A DNA stretch of 64,000 bases, from contig NZ_LR134428.1 in the NCBI RefSeq assembly GCF_900637865.1, positions 1 through 64,000 on the forward strand, in the 5' to 3' direction. This DNA comes from Legionella adelaidensis (GTDB taxonomy: Bacteria; Pseudomonadota; Gammaproteobacteria; Legionellales; Legionellaceae). A program made the position numbers and the translations under genes. Within the stretch, counting starts at the first letter, position 1; each line of letters opens with the position of its first letter. The notes beneath the pieces were generated by a model. The model did no database searches. It saw only the letters and a program-made list of their open reading frames with translations, and had not been told where the DNA came from. Positions 28,201 through 37,741 of the stretch are shown one piece after another.

Positions 28201-31078
28201 GCAAGAAACCCTAAAACTTCATTTAATAAATACCATTTTTCCTGTACTAGGAAAAATGGTATTGCAAGAGAAATCTGAACAGGTTATTGCTGCTCTGAAT
28301 AACATGGATGTCCCCTTAGCTTTTATTAATAGTAACGAAAAATTAATAAAAGAAATCTTTGATTTTGGACTTAGCCAACCGGATAAAGAGACCAAAATTC
28401 TCGAACTACTTAAAAAAGTTCCAGGCTTGGAAAACCTCACTTTAGAAGATATTGTTTATTTCCCGCAAAAAGTAGCTAACAATCTGGAAAAACTACAAAA
28501 ACCATTTGAATATATTTTTGAGAATGCACCATTAAAAGATAATTTAAAACGATCCTTGGGACACTATTTAAAAACCACATTTGTGGGACATTTAAGTGCT
28601 TTTTTTGTCTATCCAGATGTTATTAGAGCAAAAGATGCGCTTCATCAGGAAAATAAAGCCGAGGAATTTATAGAGTATTGTTTACAACGACTTAAAGCAG
28701 GTACACCCTTCGAGGTACGCGCTATTTTGGGGTTATTTAAAGATTTCTTTCAACTTGAAGATTTTGAGACCCAAGACAAAAAAGCAGAATTGTTAGGTAC
28801 ACAGTTTCAGACATTACAAGCCCATTTATTAGACAATCCTTTCCCTTATCTCAATAATGAAGCGCTGTTGCGAGTTGCACAGCTTATTCAAACTGGACTC
28901 ATACCTTCTTTAGTCAATGCTTTTCCCCTGCAAATTCGTCCTATGCTTATGGGTGCCGCAACGATAGAAAAAATTAGGGATATGTTATTAACAAATGGGG
29001 GTACGCTTTTACAGTTGTCTCGAGATAATAATCCTCAGTTACCTGTTAAAGTGTTTGAGTATTTAGGGGTTCCACAGCTTCCGCCCATGATAAACCCCGA
29101 AACAGAGATACAAAAGCTAAGTGAATTAATTGCCCGAAAAGGCCATGAAATTGCAACGACTAATAAAATTTTATTTTTATTTAAAGGTCCAAAAGCACGT
29201 ATAAAAGAATTTCTTCTAAGTGACGAATTTCTTCAAGCTATTTCCATTGTTTTACCTTATACCTCTTGGCAAGCTTTATGTGACATTCTACGTGATGGGC
29301 GAAATAGCAAACAGGTAGATGCTGTGGTTGACGCTCTTTTTGAAAATTTACAAGCAGGTCAGCAGCTTTCCGGGGATGTTTTTTTAAGCTTAATTAACGA
29401 AAAATTTAACTGCAATTTTTTATCTACCCCCGCCAGTCTTGCTGCTTTCAAGCAACAAATGCAAGATGTAATGCAACGCTTTTCTACGGATCCACATGTT
29501 CTTAATGAGGAAGCAAAATCACAATTTGTAGGATTGACAGAAGAGGGACTGCTCCCATTATTAGCCACTTTTATTAAAGATGACAGGCAAAAATCAGAGT
29601 TCCTCACTATGTCTCGTTCGCCCGAGCAGTTATTAGAGTTTACTTATAAAAATAAAGATTTATTAGGTGAGCTCACTCATAAAGAAGGAGAAGAGCGGAA
29701 AGAAATTGCTCTCTCATTAATCAATCAATTAGTACCGCCTTCCTCTCATTTACCTGTTGAATCCGTTTTAGATGTACAATCCCATGCATTACAACATGCA
29801 TCTATTTGTGAGCAAGAAATTAGAGAAGTTACGATAAGAACTTTTATCACGAGTGAAGAGTTTAAATCGTTTACAGCTGACTTATTTAATCCAGAAGATA
29901 ATGCATTGATATTAGCGGTATTAGCAAATCCTGATACCGTTACGGTAATAACCAAAAAATTAAGTACACATTCTGGCATCGATAAAAACCTTATTCTAGA
30001 TGTACTAAGATCCTCTGACGCCTCTTTAGAGAATATAAAAACTTTAAACCAACGACTAGACGATGTAGGTGATTTTTTCCGCGAACTTGATAAACTTGAA
30101 AACTCTCTTGATAAAAATAAAGTAGCCCAATTACTTGCCGAGTTATATTCTGAAATCATATTTCACCCTAATTTTGGCACCACTATTGCTAATCTCGTTG
30201 GTTTCTTAAATGAAAATGACTTTGCTGTTATTCTTGATGCAAAAGGAGTTAAAAACCCAGGGGAAGAAGCTAAAAAGCTTACCCAATTATTAAAAGTTAT
30301 TGCGTCTAAAGACAAAGAGGGTCTGCAACAATTCATGACTTTTACAAAAGACGATAAGTTTGAATTTGACAACTTACCAGCAAAAAAAATATTAGATAAC
30401 TTAACCAAAGTGATAGAAGAAGTATTTGATTGCCATTGTCATTTAAACCACCACGACAAAAAAGGTGTGCAATTTACGGTTCCACGACCCCAGTTATTAA
30501 ATAAAATTTCTTGTAACTTAGGCGATATACAAGTTGAAGCCTCTTATAGCTTCTTTGGCTTATTCTCCAGAAGGATATTTTTCCTTCAGGGAATTAAGAA
30601 TGGTCTTTCCATGACTTGTAAAATTAATGCGGATTCCAATAGCCATAAAGTTAAAACTTTAGAAACTATTCAGCGAAACATCTTAAACCCATTGTGGTGG
30701 AGTTTAAATGTTTTTAATATAACCCATGGACTTACTCGTTTTGTAAGTTACCTTAGTCAAAAAATTACTAACTTGCGGTTTACTTTAATAAACGGTTGTA
30801 AGGCAGTCGCTAATGCATTTTCACGTAAACCGGGGTATATTTTAACTCAAAAAAACGAAGATAGTGTGGACTTCAAGGAAACCACCTTTGATTACTCCTA
30901 TGAAGTTAATCAGCTAACTCCACTCACTCCCCAAAAAGCGGCAGAAACAACCTGCCCTCTAGACGTGGTCATGGGAGTCGAGGATTTTGTTGAAAAAAGA
31001 CCCACACGTACGCGTTTTTTTGACAGAATGAAACCTCAAATTGTTGATGGTGTTGAGAGTATACGTGTTGTACCTTAA
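25220..31078 (+). CDS. Giant protein with N-terminal superfamily 2 helicase-like domain (putative effector)
   Basis: A 1952-residue single frame. The first third has SF2 ATPase motifs: motif I ATGSGKT (170-176), a DEAH-like motif II DEQH (277-280), motif III SAT (305-307), and a motif VI-like QGIGRNRG near 756-763. The long insert between SAT and motif VI has many charged helices. After residue 850 there is no recognised domain: long Lys/Glu/Leu-rich helical stretches, a hydrophobic patch (TLFIRGFGALLNFLSECYYF, about 893-915), and an unusual C-terminal tail (CPLDVVMGVEDFVEKRPTRT). I know no named protein like this. Size, composition and setting suggest a secreted effector, but a self-defence ATPase cannot be excluded. 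It stands alone, before hemF. Confidence 0.8.
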   Translation: MKLSAACKQNLLSHAKKIYSAYLALDFFKNVKLGTAHHPASLQDICLAAIETNKLQQTLQIEGKVYQLTLTPTATGYDVKFGQPLGQPAAQCKKISHYTNSEIVDLLANQTFHLHRTDEGYALSNTLDSKNTIGGPGKIDLYRSHLVTLHNIIEKIDSEKDISSLLVALATGSGKTYVQALWMYILYLSGNNGIFGVPDKLVAQFRDDIQLLLPGTFMQDLVILREKTPAPEATSTIENINQLESNKIILGSSEQLLDQHYQHLLAADKEKTFLSFDEQHLLMNSERRRVRLIELAKNLLTMFLSATPKQETYKLAGNKPVAIMSNGQKQEAGQGQFPVLLTNHARNISDKNTFPHFRFWQSDFWQVVINKFLLKFTDTIQPEYSSAAASIIEDLPFYFIRKPNETSIRWKLQVPMARKLLCIVDDNESLVNFCHALEKQEKKIYKNGNIVDRHDVSDFFQLPDAEEDVIQAERERRTEKHNEKLESNEYALLSRLSQKSLSEQLKCNIFHNLIEYVLTDVTGLSQIEHNRLRKENYNDFVKLVISKFQNRDAEYYRQKLVQQIDPDGAAQLSNLLSFLSQSMHTAITQASRKLTTSRLHAFIDNWGLDDGLYEDLMSEYPFSSNFTDYAHSHLVLGVMEGMQRDETPIEDSKPFLGLSQTVYSLYDGDGLAVKDAKKRQRTSLEILNDQSRESLFTPNYLDVTEVQADNYFRLGFVGVYVSNKKTEGFSDKNLHTVVNVSESSSSLTNSPDKLIQGIGRNRGLDDTVVPAYIHALGRGQYSQFDLRNLNKKDYYPDLFKSQKKFQKQYIAVLGEQVGKEIIAWYYANMERDETINPDVLKRQILKFIASALRELNNQNCHNIKLSRGQLSKVVAQATKILQGEVKKIKTPYKLTLFIRGFGALLNFLSECYYFFKRFRVYRELARYKKSLHKIEQEQATVDKVFIKILENNNFKKLVSHTLAAKEFKDWLSRKAIVAEEKIKKYIDLFLQEKKQETLKLHLINTIFPVLGKMVLQEKSEQVIAALNNMDVPLAFINSNEKLIKEIFDFGLSQPDKETKILELLKKVPGLENLTLEDIVYFPQKVANNLEKLQKPFEYIFENAPLKDNLKRSLGHYLKTTFVGHLSAFFVYPDVIRAKDALHQENKAEEFIEYCLQRLKAGTPFEVRAILGLFKDFFQLEDFETQDKKAELLGTQFQTLQAHLLDNPFPYLNNEALLRVAQLIQTGLIPSLVNAFPLQIRPMLMGAATIEKIRDMLLTNGGTLLQLSRDNNPQLPVKVFEYLGVPQLPPMINPETEIQKLSELIARKGHEIATTNKILFLFKGPKARIKEFLLSDEFLQAISIVLPYTSWQALCDILRDGRNSKQVDAVVDALFENLQAGQQLSGDVFLSLINEKFNCNFLSTPASLAAFKQQMQDVMQRFSTDPHVLNEEAKSQFVGLTEEGLLPLLATFIKDDRQKSEFLTMSRSPEQLLEFTYKNKDLLGELTHKEGEERKEIALSLINQLVPPSSHLPVESVLDVQSHALQHASICEQEIREVTIRTFITSEEFKSFTADLFNPEDNALILAVLANPDTVTVITKKLSTHSGIDKNLILDVLRSSDASLENIKTLNQRLDDVGDFFRELDKLENSLDKNKVAQLLAELYSEIIFHPNFGTTIANLVGFLNENDFAVILDAKGVKNPGEEAKKLTQLLKVIASKDKEGLQQFMTFTKDDKFEFDNLPAKKILDNLTKVIEEVFDCHCHLNHHDKKGVQFTVPRPQLLNKISCNLGDIQVEASYSFFGLFSRRIFFLQGIKNGLSMTCKINADSNSHKVKTLETIQRNILNPLWWSLNVFNITHGLTRFVSYLSQKITNLRFTLINGCKAVANAFSRKPGYILTQKNEDSVDFKETTFDYSYEVNQLTPLTPQKAAETTCPLDVVMGVEDFVEKRPTRTRFFDRMKPQIVDGVESIRVVP

Positions 31079-31108
31079 CTATTTTGGCACAAATTAAATG
31101 GGATTATT

Positions 31109-32023
31109 ATGAGCCTTCCAGAAAATGCGTTTACCCAAGTTGAAGCTTATTTACTGAGCCTGCAAAATTCTATCTGCGAAGCGTTGGAATATACCGACGG
31201 AAAAGCGAATTTTTTAACAGACTCGTGGGAACGTAGTCAAGGCGGCGGAGGTATTTCAAAAGTTTTGAGTAATGGAAATGTCTTTGAAAAGGGCGGCGTT
31301 AATTTTTCTCATGTATTTGGGGAACAACTACCCTCTTCTGCTACTGCAAGTCGGCCTGAATTAGCAGGAAGAAACTTTCGGGCCATGGGCGTTTCTTTAG
31401 TCATTCATCCTGATAATCCTTATGTTCCTACTGTTCATGCAAACGTCCGTTTCTTTACTGCTTTAAAAGAAAACGCTGATCCAATTTGGTGGTTTGGAGG
31501 GGGATTCGATTTAACTCCTTATTATGGTTTTGAGGAAGATTGTAAGTTTTGGCATCAAAATGCCAAAGCCGCATGTGATCCTTTTGGCTCTCATTTATAT
31601 GAAGAATTTAAAGAATGGTGCGATCGTTATTTTTATTTAACACATCGCAATGAAGCCCGTGGTATTGGCGGGCTTTTCTTTGATGATTACAATGCAATCA
31701 GCTTCGACCATAGTTTTGGCGTAATGAGAAGCATTGGGGATCATTTTATTAAAGGTTATGTACCCATTGTAGAAAGAAGAAAAGAAACTCTATTTGGCGA
31801 GAGGGAAAAATCCTTTCAATTATATCGGCGTGGAAGATACGTAGAGTTTAATTTAATCTACGACCGAGGAACCCTATTTGGTCTGCAATCCGGGGGCAGA
31901 ACGGAATCTATTCTGATGTCTCTCCCCCCTGTTGTGAACTGGGCTTACAATTGGCAGCCAGAGAAAGATTCGGAAGAAGAAAAGTTATATACCCAGTTTT
32001 TACCTGTGCGTGCCTGGATATAG
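31109..32023 (+). CDS. hemF: Oxygen-dependent coproporphyrinogen III oxidase HemF
   Basis: HemF converts coproporphyrinogen III to protoporphyrinogen IX in haem synthesis, using oxygen and no metal cofactor. The 304-residue length is standard. Recognisable blocks are [64 protein letters not shown] and [20 protein letters not shown]. It begins 30 bases after the giant helicase-like gene, so it may be read from the same transcript or from its own unseen promoter. Confidence 0.97.
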   Translation: MSLPENAFTQVEAYLLSLQNSICEALEYTDGKANFLTDSWERSQGGGGISKVLSNGNVFEKGGVNFSHVFGEQLPSSATASRPELAGRNFRAMGVSLVIHPDNPYVPTVHANVRFFTALKENADPIWWFGGGFDLTPYYGFEEDCKFWHQNAKAACDPFGSHLYEEFKEWCDRYFYLTHRNEARGIGGLFFDDYNAISFDHSFGVMRSIGDHFIKGYVPIVERRKETLFGEREKSFQLYRRGRYVEFNLIYDRGTLFGLQSGGRTESILMSLPPVVNWAYNWQPEKDSEEEKLYTQFLPVRAWI

Positions 32024-32053
32024 ACGGCAGCAAACTAATAATCCTTTCAGGAT

Positions 32054-32083
32054 TGGTAGTTGTGCCGTTGGCACCAACCTACA
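32054..32083. repeat. Short palindrome ending CCAACCTACA
   Basis: GGTAGTTGTGCC and GGCACCAACCTACA pair imperfectly around GTT. It lies between convergent hemF and the MFS gene and can form a hairpin terminator. It belongs to the same repeat type as 599-670. Confidence 0.5.
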
Positions 32084-33347
32084 ATAAATAAGCTAATAAT
32101 AATGCGGCCAGAATGTTTAATATCCCTAAGATAAGAAACACGCCTATTATTGAGATATTCAAGTATAAAAAAAACATTACTAACAGCGTTCCTATAACCA
32201 TAAAAAAAGCATTGGTAATGTTATTGGTTGCAATACATCGAGCCCGCAAGTGGCCTTCCGTCAGTACTTGTAAATAAGTATAAAAAGGGACCAAAAATAC
32301 TCCACAACAAACTGCTGCCAAGAAGAAGTCTATTACTACCCGAATATTCGCCCACAGGTGAAAAAACACAAGGAAGGATTGAGGCTCTTGAGGTACGTTT
32401 GTGGGCGTGGCAAAGTAAAGATCAATTATAAAAAACGAAAGAATCAACATAGCGTGCGGTGTATATTTCAGGGTGATTGCCCCCTTTAAAACATAATTGA
32501 TAAAAAGAGAGCCTACAGCAATTCCTATAGAAAATAAGGCAAGAAATAAAGCAAAAATTGTGCTTTGCGCATGCAGTACATAGTTAGCGTAATCAGGAAG
32601 TTTAGTTAATATAACTCCACCTACTAACCAGAACCATGAAATTCCAAAGACCACAGGAACAATTTTTGCCTGCTTTCCCACCTCTCGCAACATGCGTCGG
32701 GTTGCACGCCATGGATTCCAAACGATTTGCAGGTTGTGAGTATGCGATGTAGTAGGGGGAATAAAACAACTTGCTATAAACCCCACCACTGCTATGCAAA
32801 TAATTAACAAAATTGCATTAAATGCCCTTTCTCCAGTTCCCGCAATACTTAAAGTGCCTAAGGTTGTCCCCAATAAAATGGCTATAAACGTGCTCGATTC
32901 AATCAGTGCCGTGGCACCTAATAGTTCTGTTTTTGGCAAATGATCGGGCAAAATGGCATATTTTACAGGACCAAAAAAAGTAGAATGGATGCCCATACCC
33001 GTTAAAGTAATCATCATTAACGTGATATTCCCCGAATAGAGTGAAAGTCCGCCTAAAGTGGTCAACACAATTTCTAATAATTTAATGATGCGTGTCAGTA
33101 CTGCTTTATCATATTTGTCTGCCAATTGTCCTGCAGTACCTGAAAATAAAAAAAAAGGAAGTATAAACAGTCCACTAGCAATGGCTTGATAATTTTCAGA
33201 TTGAATTTGCGAGCTACTTAAATGATAACTAATTAAAGTCAACATAGACATTTTAAATGCATTATCATTAAATGCACCAAAAAATTGCGTCAGAAATAAA
33301 GGCAAAAACTTTTTTTTCTGCAATAAATAAAAAAGCGGCGCTGCCAT
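32079..33347 (-). CDS. MFS transporter, lysophospholipid transporter LplT-like
   Basis: A 422-residue major-facilitator protein with about 12 hydrophobic segments. The N-terminus (FLPLFLTQFFGAFNDNAFKMSMLTL) carries the FGAFNDN pattern that marks the LplT/Aas-associated branch, which flips lysophospholipids across the inner membrane for re-acylation. In relatives the transporter is fused or linked to the acyltransferase Aas; no such gene is next to it here. It lies 9 bases downstream of the SDR gene on the same strand, suggesting cotranscription. Confidence 0.85.
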   Translation of the reverse strand: MAAPLFYLLQKKKFLPLFLTQFFGAFNDNAFKMSMLTLISYHLSSSQIQSENYQAIASGLFILPFFLFSGTAGQLADKYDKAVLTRIIKLLEIVLTTLGGLSLYSGNITLMMITLTGMGIHSTFFGPVKYAILPDHLPKTELLGATALIESSTFIAILLGTTLGTLSIAGTGERAFNAILLIICIAVVGFIASCFIPPTTSHTHNLQIVWNPWRATRRMLREVGKQAKIVPVVFGISWFWLVGGVILTKLPDYANYVLHAQSTIFALFLALFSIGIAVGSLFINYVLKGAITLKYTPHAMLILSFFIIDLYFATPTNVPQEPQSFLVFFHLWANIRVVIDFFLAAVCCGVFLVPFYTYLQVLTEGHLRARCIATNNITNAFFMVIGTLLVMFFLYLNISIIGVFLILGILNILAALLLAYLL

Positions 33348-33356
33348 ACATATCCT

Positions 33357-34208
33357 TTATTTGGAATGCTTCATTGCCCTTTTACTTAAACTGGCAATTA
33401 ATTTCTCCAAACTATGTTCGCTGGGAGTACTCTCTGCACTTATAGCATTAATTCGCTGCTCGGCATAAGCTTTTACTTCTTTATCCGGCAAGATATAAAA
33501 GGTTTTTTTTTCAATTTCGCGCATTATAAAGTTGGCAACTTCTGCAACCGGTCTACTTCGTTCCATTAATTGAGCGACTATTTGACCTAATTGGCTGGGG
33601 TCTTTTTCCAATGAGTGAGCAATTAAGTTGGTATTAGTAAAAGAAGGACAAACTACAGATATATCTATAGGAACGTTATGTTGCTGCAATTCAAAATACA
33701 TAGACTCTGAAAATGCCAGCACCCCATGTTTAGAAACAGCATAGGGGCCCATATAAGAGCCACTACATAATGCATAAACGCTGGCCATATTTACAATGTG
33801 GCCTCTTTGCTCTTGCGCAGTCATTCGAGCCAGGAACGCATGTGTGCCATTAATCACTCCGAATAAATTAATAGCAATAATCCGATGAATTTCTTCTAAG
33901 GTAAGTTCCCAAAATGGAGCCAGGCGACCGCTAATGCCAGCATTATTGATCAGCAAATCCACGCGCCCAAACTGCTCAAAAACTTGGTCCGCTAATTTTT
34001 TAACATCACTAATGATGCTTACATCGCAAAGAATACTTTGAACTTTATTGGAGAAAGCTGATAGAGAACCAAGCGTTGTGGAGATGTTATGGGTGGCTAT
34101 ATCGGCAATAACAACATGCATGTTGTTCATTAAACAGGCTTCTGCTAATGCCAGCCCAATCCCACTTGCTCCACCTGTAATTACCGCTACTTTTTGCTCT
34201 TCACTCAT
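33357..34208 (-). CDS. Short-chain dehydrogenase/reductase (SDR) family oxidoreductase
   Basis: A classical SDR enzyme of 283 residues. It has the Rossmann motif [16 protein letters not shown] near the N-terminus, NNAGISG, the catalytic serine region ([11 protein letters not shown]) and YAVSKHG with the catalytic Tyr and Lys. The C-terminal 50 residues ([16 protein letters not shown]...) are polar and not part of the core. The substrate cannot be told; many relatives act on lipids or ketones. Its start overlaps the end of the cold-shock gene by 8 bases. Confidence 0.9.
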   Translation of the reverse strand: MSEEQKVAVITGGASGIGLALAEACLMNNMHVVIADIATHNISTTLGSLSAFSNKVQSILCDVSIISDVKKLADQVFEQFGRVDLLINNAGISGRLAPFWELTLEEIHRIIAINLFGVINGTHAFLARMTAQEQRGHIVNMASVYALCSGSYMGPYAVSKHGVLAFSESMYFELQQHNVPIDISVVCPSFTNTNLIAHSLEKDPSQLGQIVAQLMERSRPVAEVANFIMREIEKKTFYILPDKEVKAYAEQRINAISAESTPSEHSLEKLIASLSKRAMKHSK

Positions 34209-34416
34209 TCTCTACTAGAACATCTTGCGCTTTAAAACCTTTTGGCCCTTTGTCTAGTACAAAACTAACTTTGTCATTCTCATGCAATGTTTTAAAACCT
34301 TCACCCTGGATGTCTTTATAATGAACGAAAATATCATCGCCATTTTGATTGATAATAAATCCAAATCCCTTCTTTTCATTAAACCACTTCACTTGTCCTA
34401 CTTCTCTTTGCGACAT
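34201..34416 (-). CDS. Cold-shock domain protein (CspA family)
   Basis: A 71-residue single-stranded nucleic-acid-binding beta-barrel with RNP1 (KGFGFI) and RNP2 (DIFVHY). Two ATG codons stand close together; GGAG abuts the first (34422) with no spacing but lies 6 bases before the second, so 34416 is the likely start. The stop overlaps the SDR gene, which implies the SDR gene is translated from the same message. Confidence 0.94.
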   Translation of the reverse strand: MSQREVGQVKWFNEKKGFGFIINQNGDDIFVHYKDIQGEGFKTLHENDKVSFVLDKGPKGFKAQDVLVENE

Positions 34417-34570
34417 CCGCATCTCCTTTTAAACAATAATTCAGAACGTATGTTCACTTACTATTCTATTTCCATTTATTCCGTCAGGTCTTATACTGCT
34501 ACAAGACGACCATATAACTTAACATACATTTTTATGGAGTGTTAACGGTTTTTTTTAGTTTTTTAAAACA

Positions 34571-35224
34571 ATGGCCAAAATGGAAAATATAAAAAAAGAA
34601 TTTATTGAACTCGCTTTAGAATATAAAGTTTTACGCTTTGGTGAATTTAAATTGAAATCAGGGCGTCTAAGCCCCTATTTCTTTAATGCAGGGCTTTTTT
34701 ATACGGGCCACTCTTTAAAGAAGGTAGGGGAAATGTATGCTAAAACTTTACTAGCAAAGAAAATCTCTTTTAATAATCTCTTTGGCCCGGCATATAAAGG
34801 ATTACCTCTTGCTACCGCCACCGCTATTTCTTTATCAGAAATGGGTATGGATGTTACTGTTACCTTTAATCGTAAAGAAGCCAAAGATCATGGCGAAGGT
34901 GGAATACTTATCGGTGCCCCGCTATCAGGGAATACCGTCATCATTGACGATGTTATTACAGCCGGTACCGCGTTTAGGGAAGCCAAAACTTTAATTCAAT
35001 CTCATGGAGGAAACTTAAAAGGCGTAATCATTGCATTAGACCGCTGCGAAAAAGGTCAAGGAAATAGCTCCACTGTAATGGAAATCGAGAATCTCGATGT
35101 AACAGTTGTTTCCATCATTACCTTCTTTGATTTATTAGACTATTTAGAAGAAAAAAATCAAACTGAGCAGGTACAACACCTACTCAGTTATCATAAACAA
35201 TATGGGGTTAGAAAAGATATTTAG
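34571..35224 (+). CDS. pyrE: Orotate phosphoribosyltransferase PyrE
   Basis: PyrE forms orotidine monophosphate from orotate and PRPP in pyrimidine synthesis. The 217-residue protein shows [42 protein letters not shown] (catalytic loop) and the PRPP-binding [12 protein letters not shown]. It is divergent from the cold-shock gene. Its stop TAG overlaps the stop of the convergent coiled-coil gene by four bases, leaving no room for a terminator between them. Confidence 0.96.
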   Translation: MAKMENIKKEFIELALEYKVLRFGEFKLKSGRLSPYFFNAGLFYTGHSLKKVGEMYAKTLLAKKISFNNLFGPAYKGLPLATATAISLSEMGMDVTVTFNRKEAKDHGEGGILIGAPLSGNTVIIDDVITAGTAFREAKTLIQSHGGNLKGVIIALDRCEKGQGNSSTVMEIENLDVTVVSIITFFDLLDYLEEKNQTEQVQHLLSYHKQYGVRKDI

Positions 35225-36438
35225 CTTGTTGGCGATCTTTGGGTAGTAGTTCGTGCCACTTTTGCAGCTGGCAGATGGTCATTCGATGAACTACGGGGTC
35301 CTAAAAAACTGCCTCTTACTTGGCTAAGGCGAATAGGAGTATCCGTGGGATGGGCTGGTGTTGCTTCATCATCGGAGGTGTCTGCGTCTAATACCGAGCT
35401 TTGTCTAATCCTTGCCCTGGAAGGTGTAACTCTTAAAGAAGGAGGAGTTGCTTCTCTTTCACTATCCGAATTCGCCGCACCCATTGCATCTAAAAGACCA
35501 TTAATCGCTCCCTGTACTTTTTCAATTTTTTTAGTCGAGGAACCCAATTTTCTTCTCAAATCATTGTTTGCCATAGCTTGTTCATGATAGTCCCGCTGTA
35601 GCCTAGTCATATCTCGAGTGATGCTATTCATGTGCTGCTCAGCTGCCTCGGCTTTTTTATTCGCCAATTCTATACTGTAACGCAATTCAGCAATTAGGCT
35701 CTCTCTTTGTTCTAATTCTTCTCGTAACTTAAAATTGCTAGACTGCAGCCCCTCTATTTCCTCACTTTTCCCTGTTAGTTCTTTAACAGTTAAATCATAA
35801 GAGGCGGTTGCAGCTTGATATCTTGCTTCCGCTGCTTGCTCTGATGCGCTCTTTTCTGCTAATTCTTGCTCTAACCGCCCACATTTAGTCCGCAAGCTAG
35901 TTAATTCACTTACAAAATCTTCAAGGGTCGTCTTTCTCAAATCAGGCATTACCCTTTTACGTTGGCTGTATCTTTTTATGTCATCGAAAGTTAAAGCCAA
36001 CATATCTCTCTCTTGGCAAAATGCCACCCTATTTTGCCACTCAGGACTATCACAGTAGTTAGCAATGTATTGACGACTATTGAAAATTTCTTGCACCCCG
36101 CACCGTTCTGCCAGAGCAATTAAGTCCCTAATATAAGAAATTTTTTTATTAAAAATCAGCTTACTGGTAACTCTCTCCCCATCTTCACGTAAAAATTTAT
36201 TTTTCATGAAAGTAAGAAGCTGTTCTAGTTGACGATAATATGAAGGGCCAAGATCTTGGGTCAAGCTTTCAGTTACAGCAATTCTATGTAAAATAGATCG
36301 CGAATTAATCGTACGAAAATTTGCTAGTTCTTCAAGTTCTTGGGCATCCAACGCAATAAAAAGCTGAATTTCATCTATTGAAAAACCCAAACAACTTTCC
36401 TGTAAATTATTTACCAAACTTAATGTATGTTCTTTCAT
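35221..36438 (-). CDS. Coiled-coil protein with disordered C-terminal tail (effector candidate)
   Basis: No family recognised. The 405-residue protein has three parts: a helical N-terminal region (about 1-175), a long coiled coil (about 175-310, heptad-like Leu/Glu/Lys pattern such as [20 protein letters not shown]), and a Ser/Thr/Pro/Arg-rich tail (about 325-405) with [20 protein letters not shown] and a C-terminal run of basic and Ser/Thr residues. The start at 36438 follows AGAGG; its ribosome site overlaps the end of the upstream protease gene, so the two are probably cotranscribed. This architecture is common among secreted effectors of intracellular bacteria, but that role is inferred. 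Confidence 0.75.
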   Translation of the reverse strand: MKEHTLSLVNNLQESCLGFSIDEIQLFIALDAQELEELANFRTINSRSILHRIAVTESLTQDLGPSYYRQLEQLLTFMKNKFLREDGERVTSKLIFNKKISYIRDLIALAERCGVQEIFNSRQYIANYCDSPEWQNRVAFCQERDMLALTFDDIKRYSQRKRVMPDLRKTTLEDFVSELTSLRTKCGRLEQELAEKSASEQAAEARYQAATASYDLTVKELTGKSEEIEGLQSSNFKLREELEQRESLIAELRYSIELANKKAEAAEQHMNSITRDMTRLQRDYHEQAMANNDLRRKLGSSTKKIEKVQGAINGLLDAMGAANSDSEREATPPSLRVTPSRARIRQSSVLDADTSDDEATPAHPTDTPIRLSQVRGSFLGPRSSSNDHLPAAKVARTTTQRSPTS

Positions 36439-36446
36439 CAAAACCT

Positions 36447-37514
36447 CTAGTAAGTAGCAGCTATGTCAATAGTATTCATAGCAAGATTAATGGGTTTCCC
36501 ATCTCGTAAAACAGTTAGGGTTATTTTCTCCCCAACTTTAATGTCAGTTAATAAGTTGTACAGTGTATCATAATTTGGTACAGAATGACCGCTTAGGGCA
36601 ACAATAACATCCCCAAGCACTATATGGCCAAAATGATTGCGGTAAGTTGGCTTAAGACCTGCTTTTTCAGCGGGGGTATCAGGAAGTACGTCACCTATTA
36701 GAACGCCTTTTTGTATACCTAATTGCGAAGCAATGCGCGGTTCTACTCGTTGAATGCCAATTCCTGCTAATACTACACGCCCATTTTTTATAATTTGTGA
36801 AGCGATCCGGGCAATATCATCTGCGGGAACAGCAAAACCTACGCCTGCAGAAGAGCCCGATTGTGAAAAAATAAGCGTATTCATACCAATTAAGCGCCCA
36901 GCACTATCCAGTAAGGGTCCACCTGAATTACCGGGATTAATCGATGCATCGGTTTGAATCATGTCGCGAATAGCAACCCCGCCTATTCCCGGCATTTGTC
37001 TTCCTACTGCAGAAATAACACCGATAGTTAAACTATGATCAAGACCAAAAGGGTTGCCAATAGCAATAGTTTTTTGCCCAACCATCAAATCATGGGTATG
37101 TGCAATTTCAAAGGGAGTAAATGATTTCAGTAAAGCAAGTGCTTTTGGAGACTTTAGTTCTAAAACCGCAATATCTTTGCGGGGTTCTGCGCCAATCACT
37201 TTTGCGGGAAAAGTGCTTTTACCAATGCTCACTGCTACCTTATCGGCATCTTTTATCACATGGAAATTAGTAACAATATGCCCTTTATCGTCCCAAATAA
37301 TTCCACTACCTGCTCCTGCAGGTACTTCCATAGGTCGTAAAGACCTATTTAATACAGTTGCCAAGCGATGCACAAAAATCACCTTAGGGGACGCTTTTTG
37401 AAATACCTCGATGGTATTACGCTCATCTGGTAATAATCTATTTAGATCGGCAGCTGAAGAGACGGCTGTAGTAAAAGAAAAGAATAGAAATAAAAATAAA
37501 CGTTTGATTTTCAT
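36447..37514 (-). CDS. Trypsin-like periplasmic serine protease with one PDZ domain (DegS/DegQ-like)
   Basis: An HtrA-family protease of 355 residues. A signal peptide or anchor (MKIKRLFLFLFFSFTTAVSSA) is followed by the protease domain with the triad His (NFHVIKDA), Asp (RKDIAVLEL) and Ser (GNSGGPL), and then a single PDZ domain (GVLIGDVLPDTPAEKAGLKP). One PDZ and this length resemble DegS, though the signal looks cleavable as in DegQ. The start is set at 37514 because GGAG precedes it by 9 bases. It lies 8 bases upstream of the coiled-coil gene. Confidence 0.92.
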   Translation of the reverse strand: MKIKRLFLFLFFSFTTAVSSAADLNRLLPDERNTIEVFQKASPKVIFVHRLATVLNRSLRPMEVPAGAGSGIIWDDKGHIVTNFHVIKDADKVAVSIGKSTFPAKVIGAEPRKDIAVLELKSPKALALLKSFTPFEIAHTHDLMVGQKTIAIGNPFGLDHSLTIGVISAVGRQMPGIGGVAIRDMIQTDASINPGNSGGPLLDSAGRLIGMNTLIFSQSGSSAGVGFAVPADDIARIASQIIKNGRVVLAGIGIQRVEPRIASQLGIQKGVLIGDVLPDTPAEKAGLKPTYRNHFGHIVLGDVIVALSGHSVPNYDTLYNLLTDIKVGEKITLTVLRDGKPINLAMNTIDIAATY

Positions 37515-37741
37515 AGAAAAATACTCCATGTTTGCACAATGAAATGACTTAAAAATTGTTTCAAAGTGTAAAATTTCTGTATTATATCTTATTTATGCCC
37601 AAGATGGCAAATAAAAATTTATTTTTGTGAGATTTATTTGGGGATATTTTAAAATTTTTAAAGACCCATCAACATGCCCTGTTCTAAATTCTTACCCGTC
37701 AGAAGACCAGGGGGTATTTATAAGGGAGAGGAAACAAAAAT

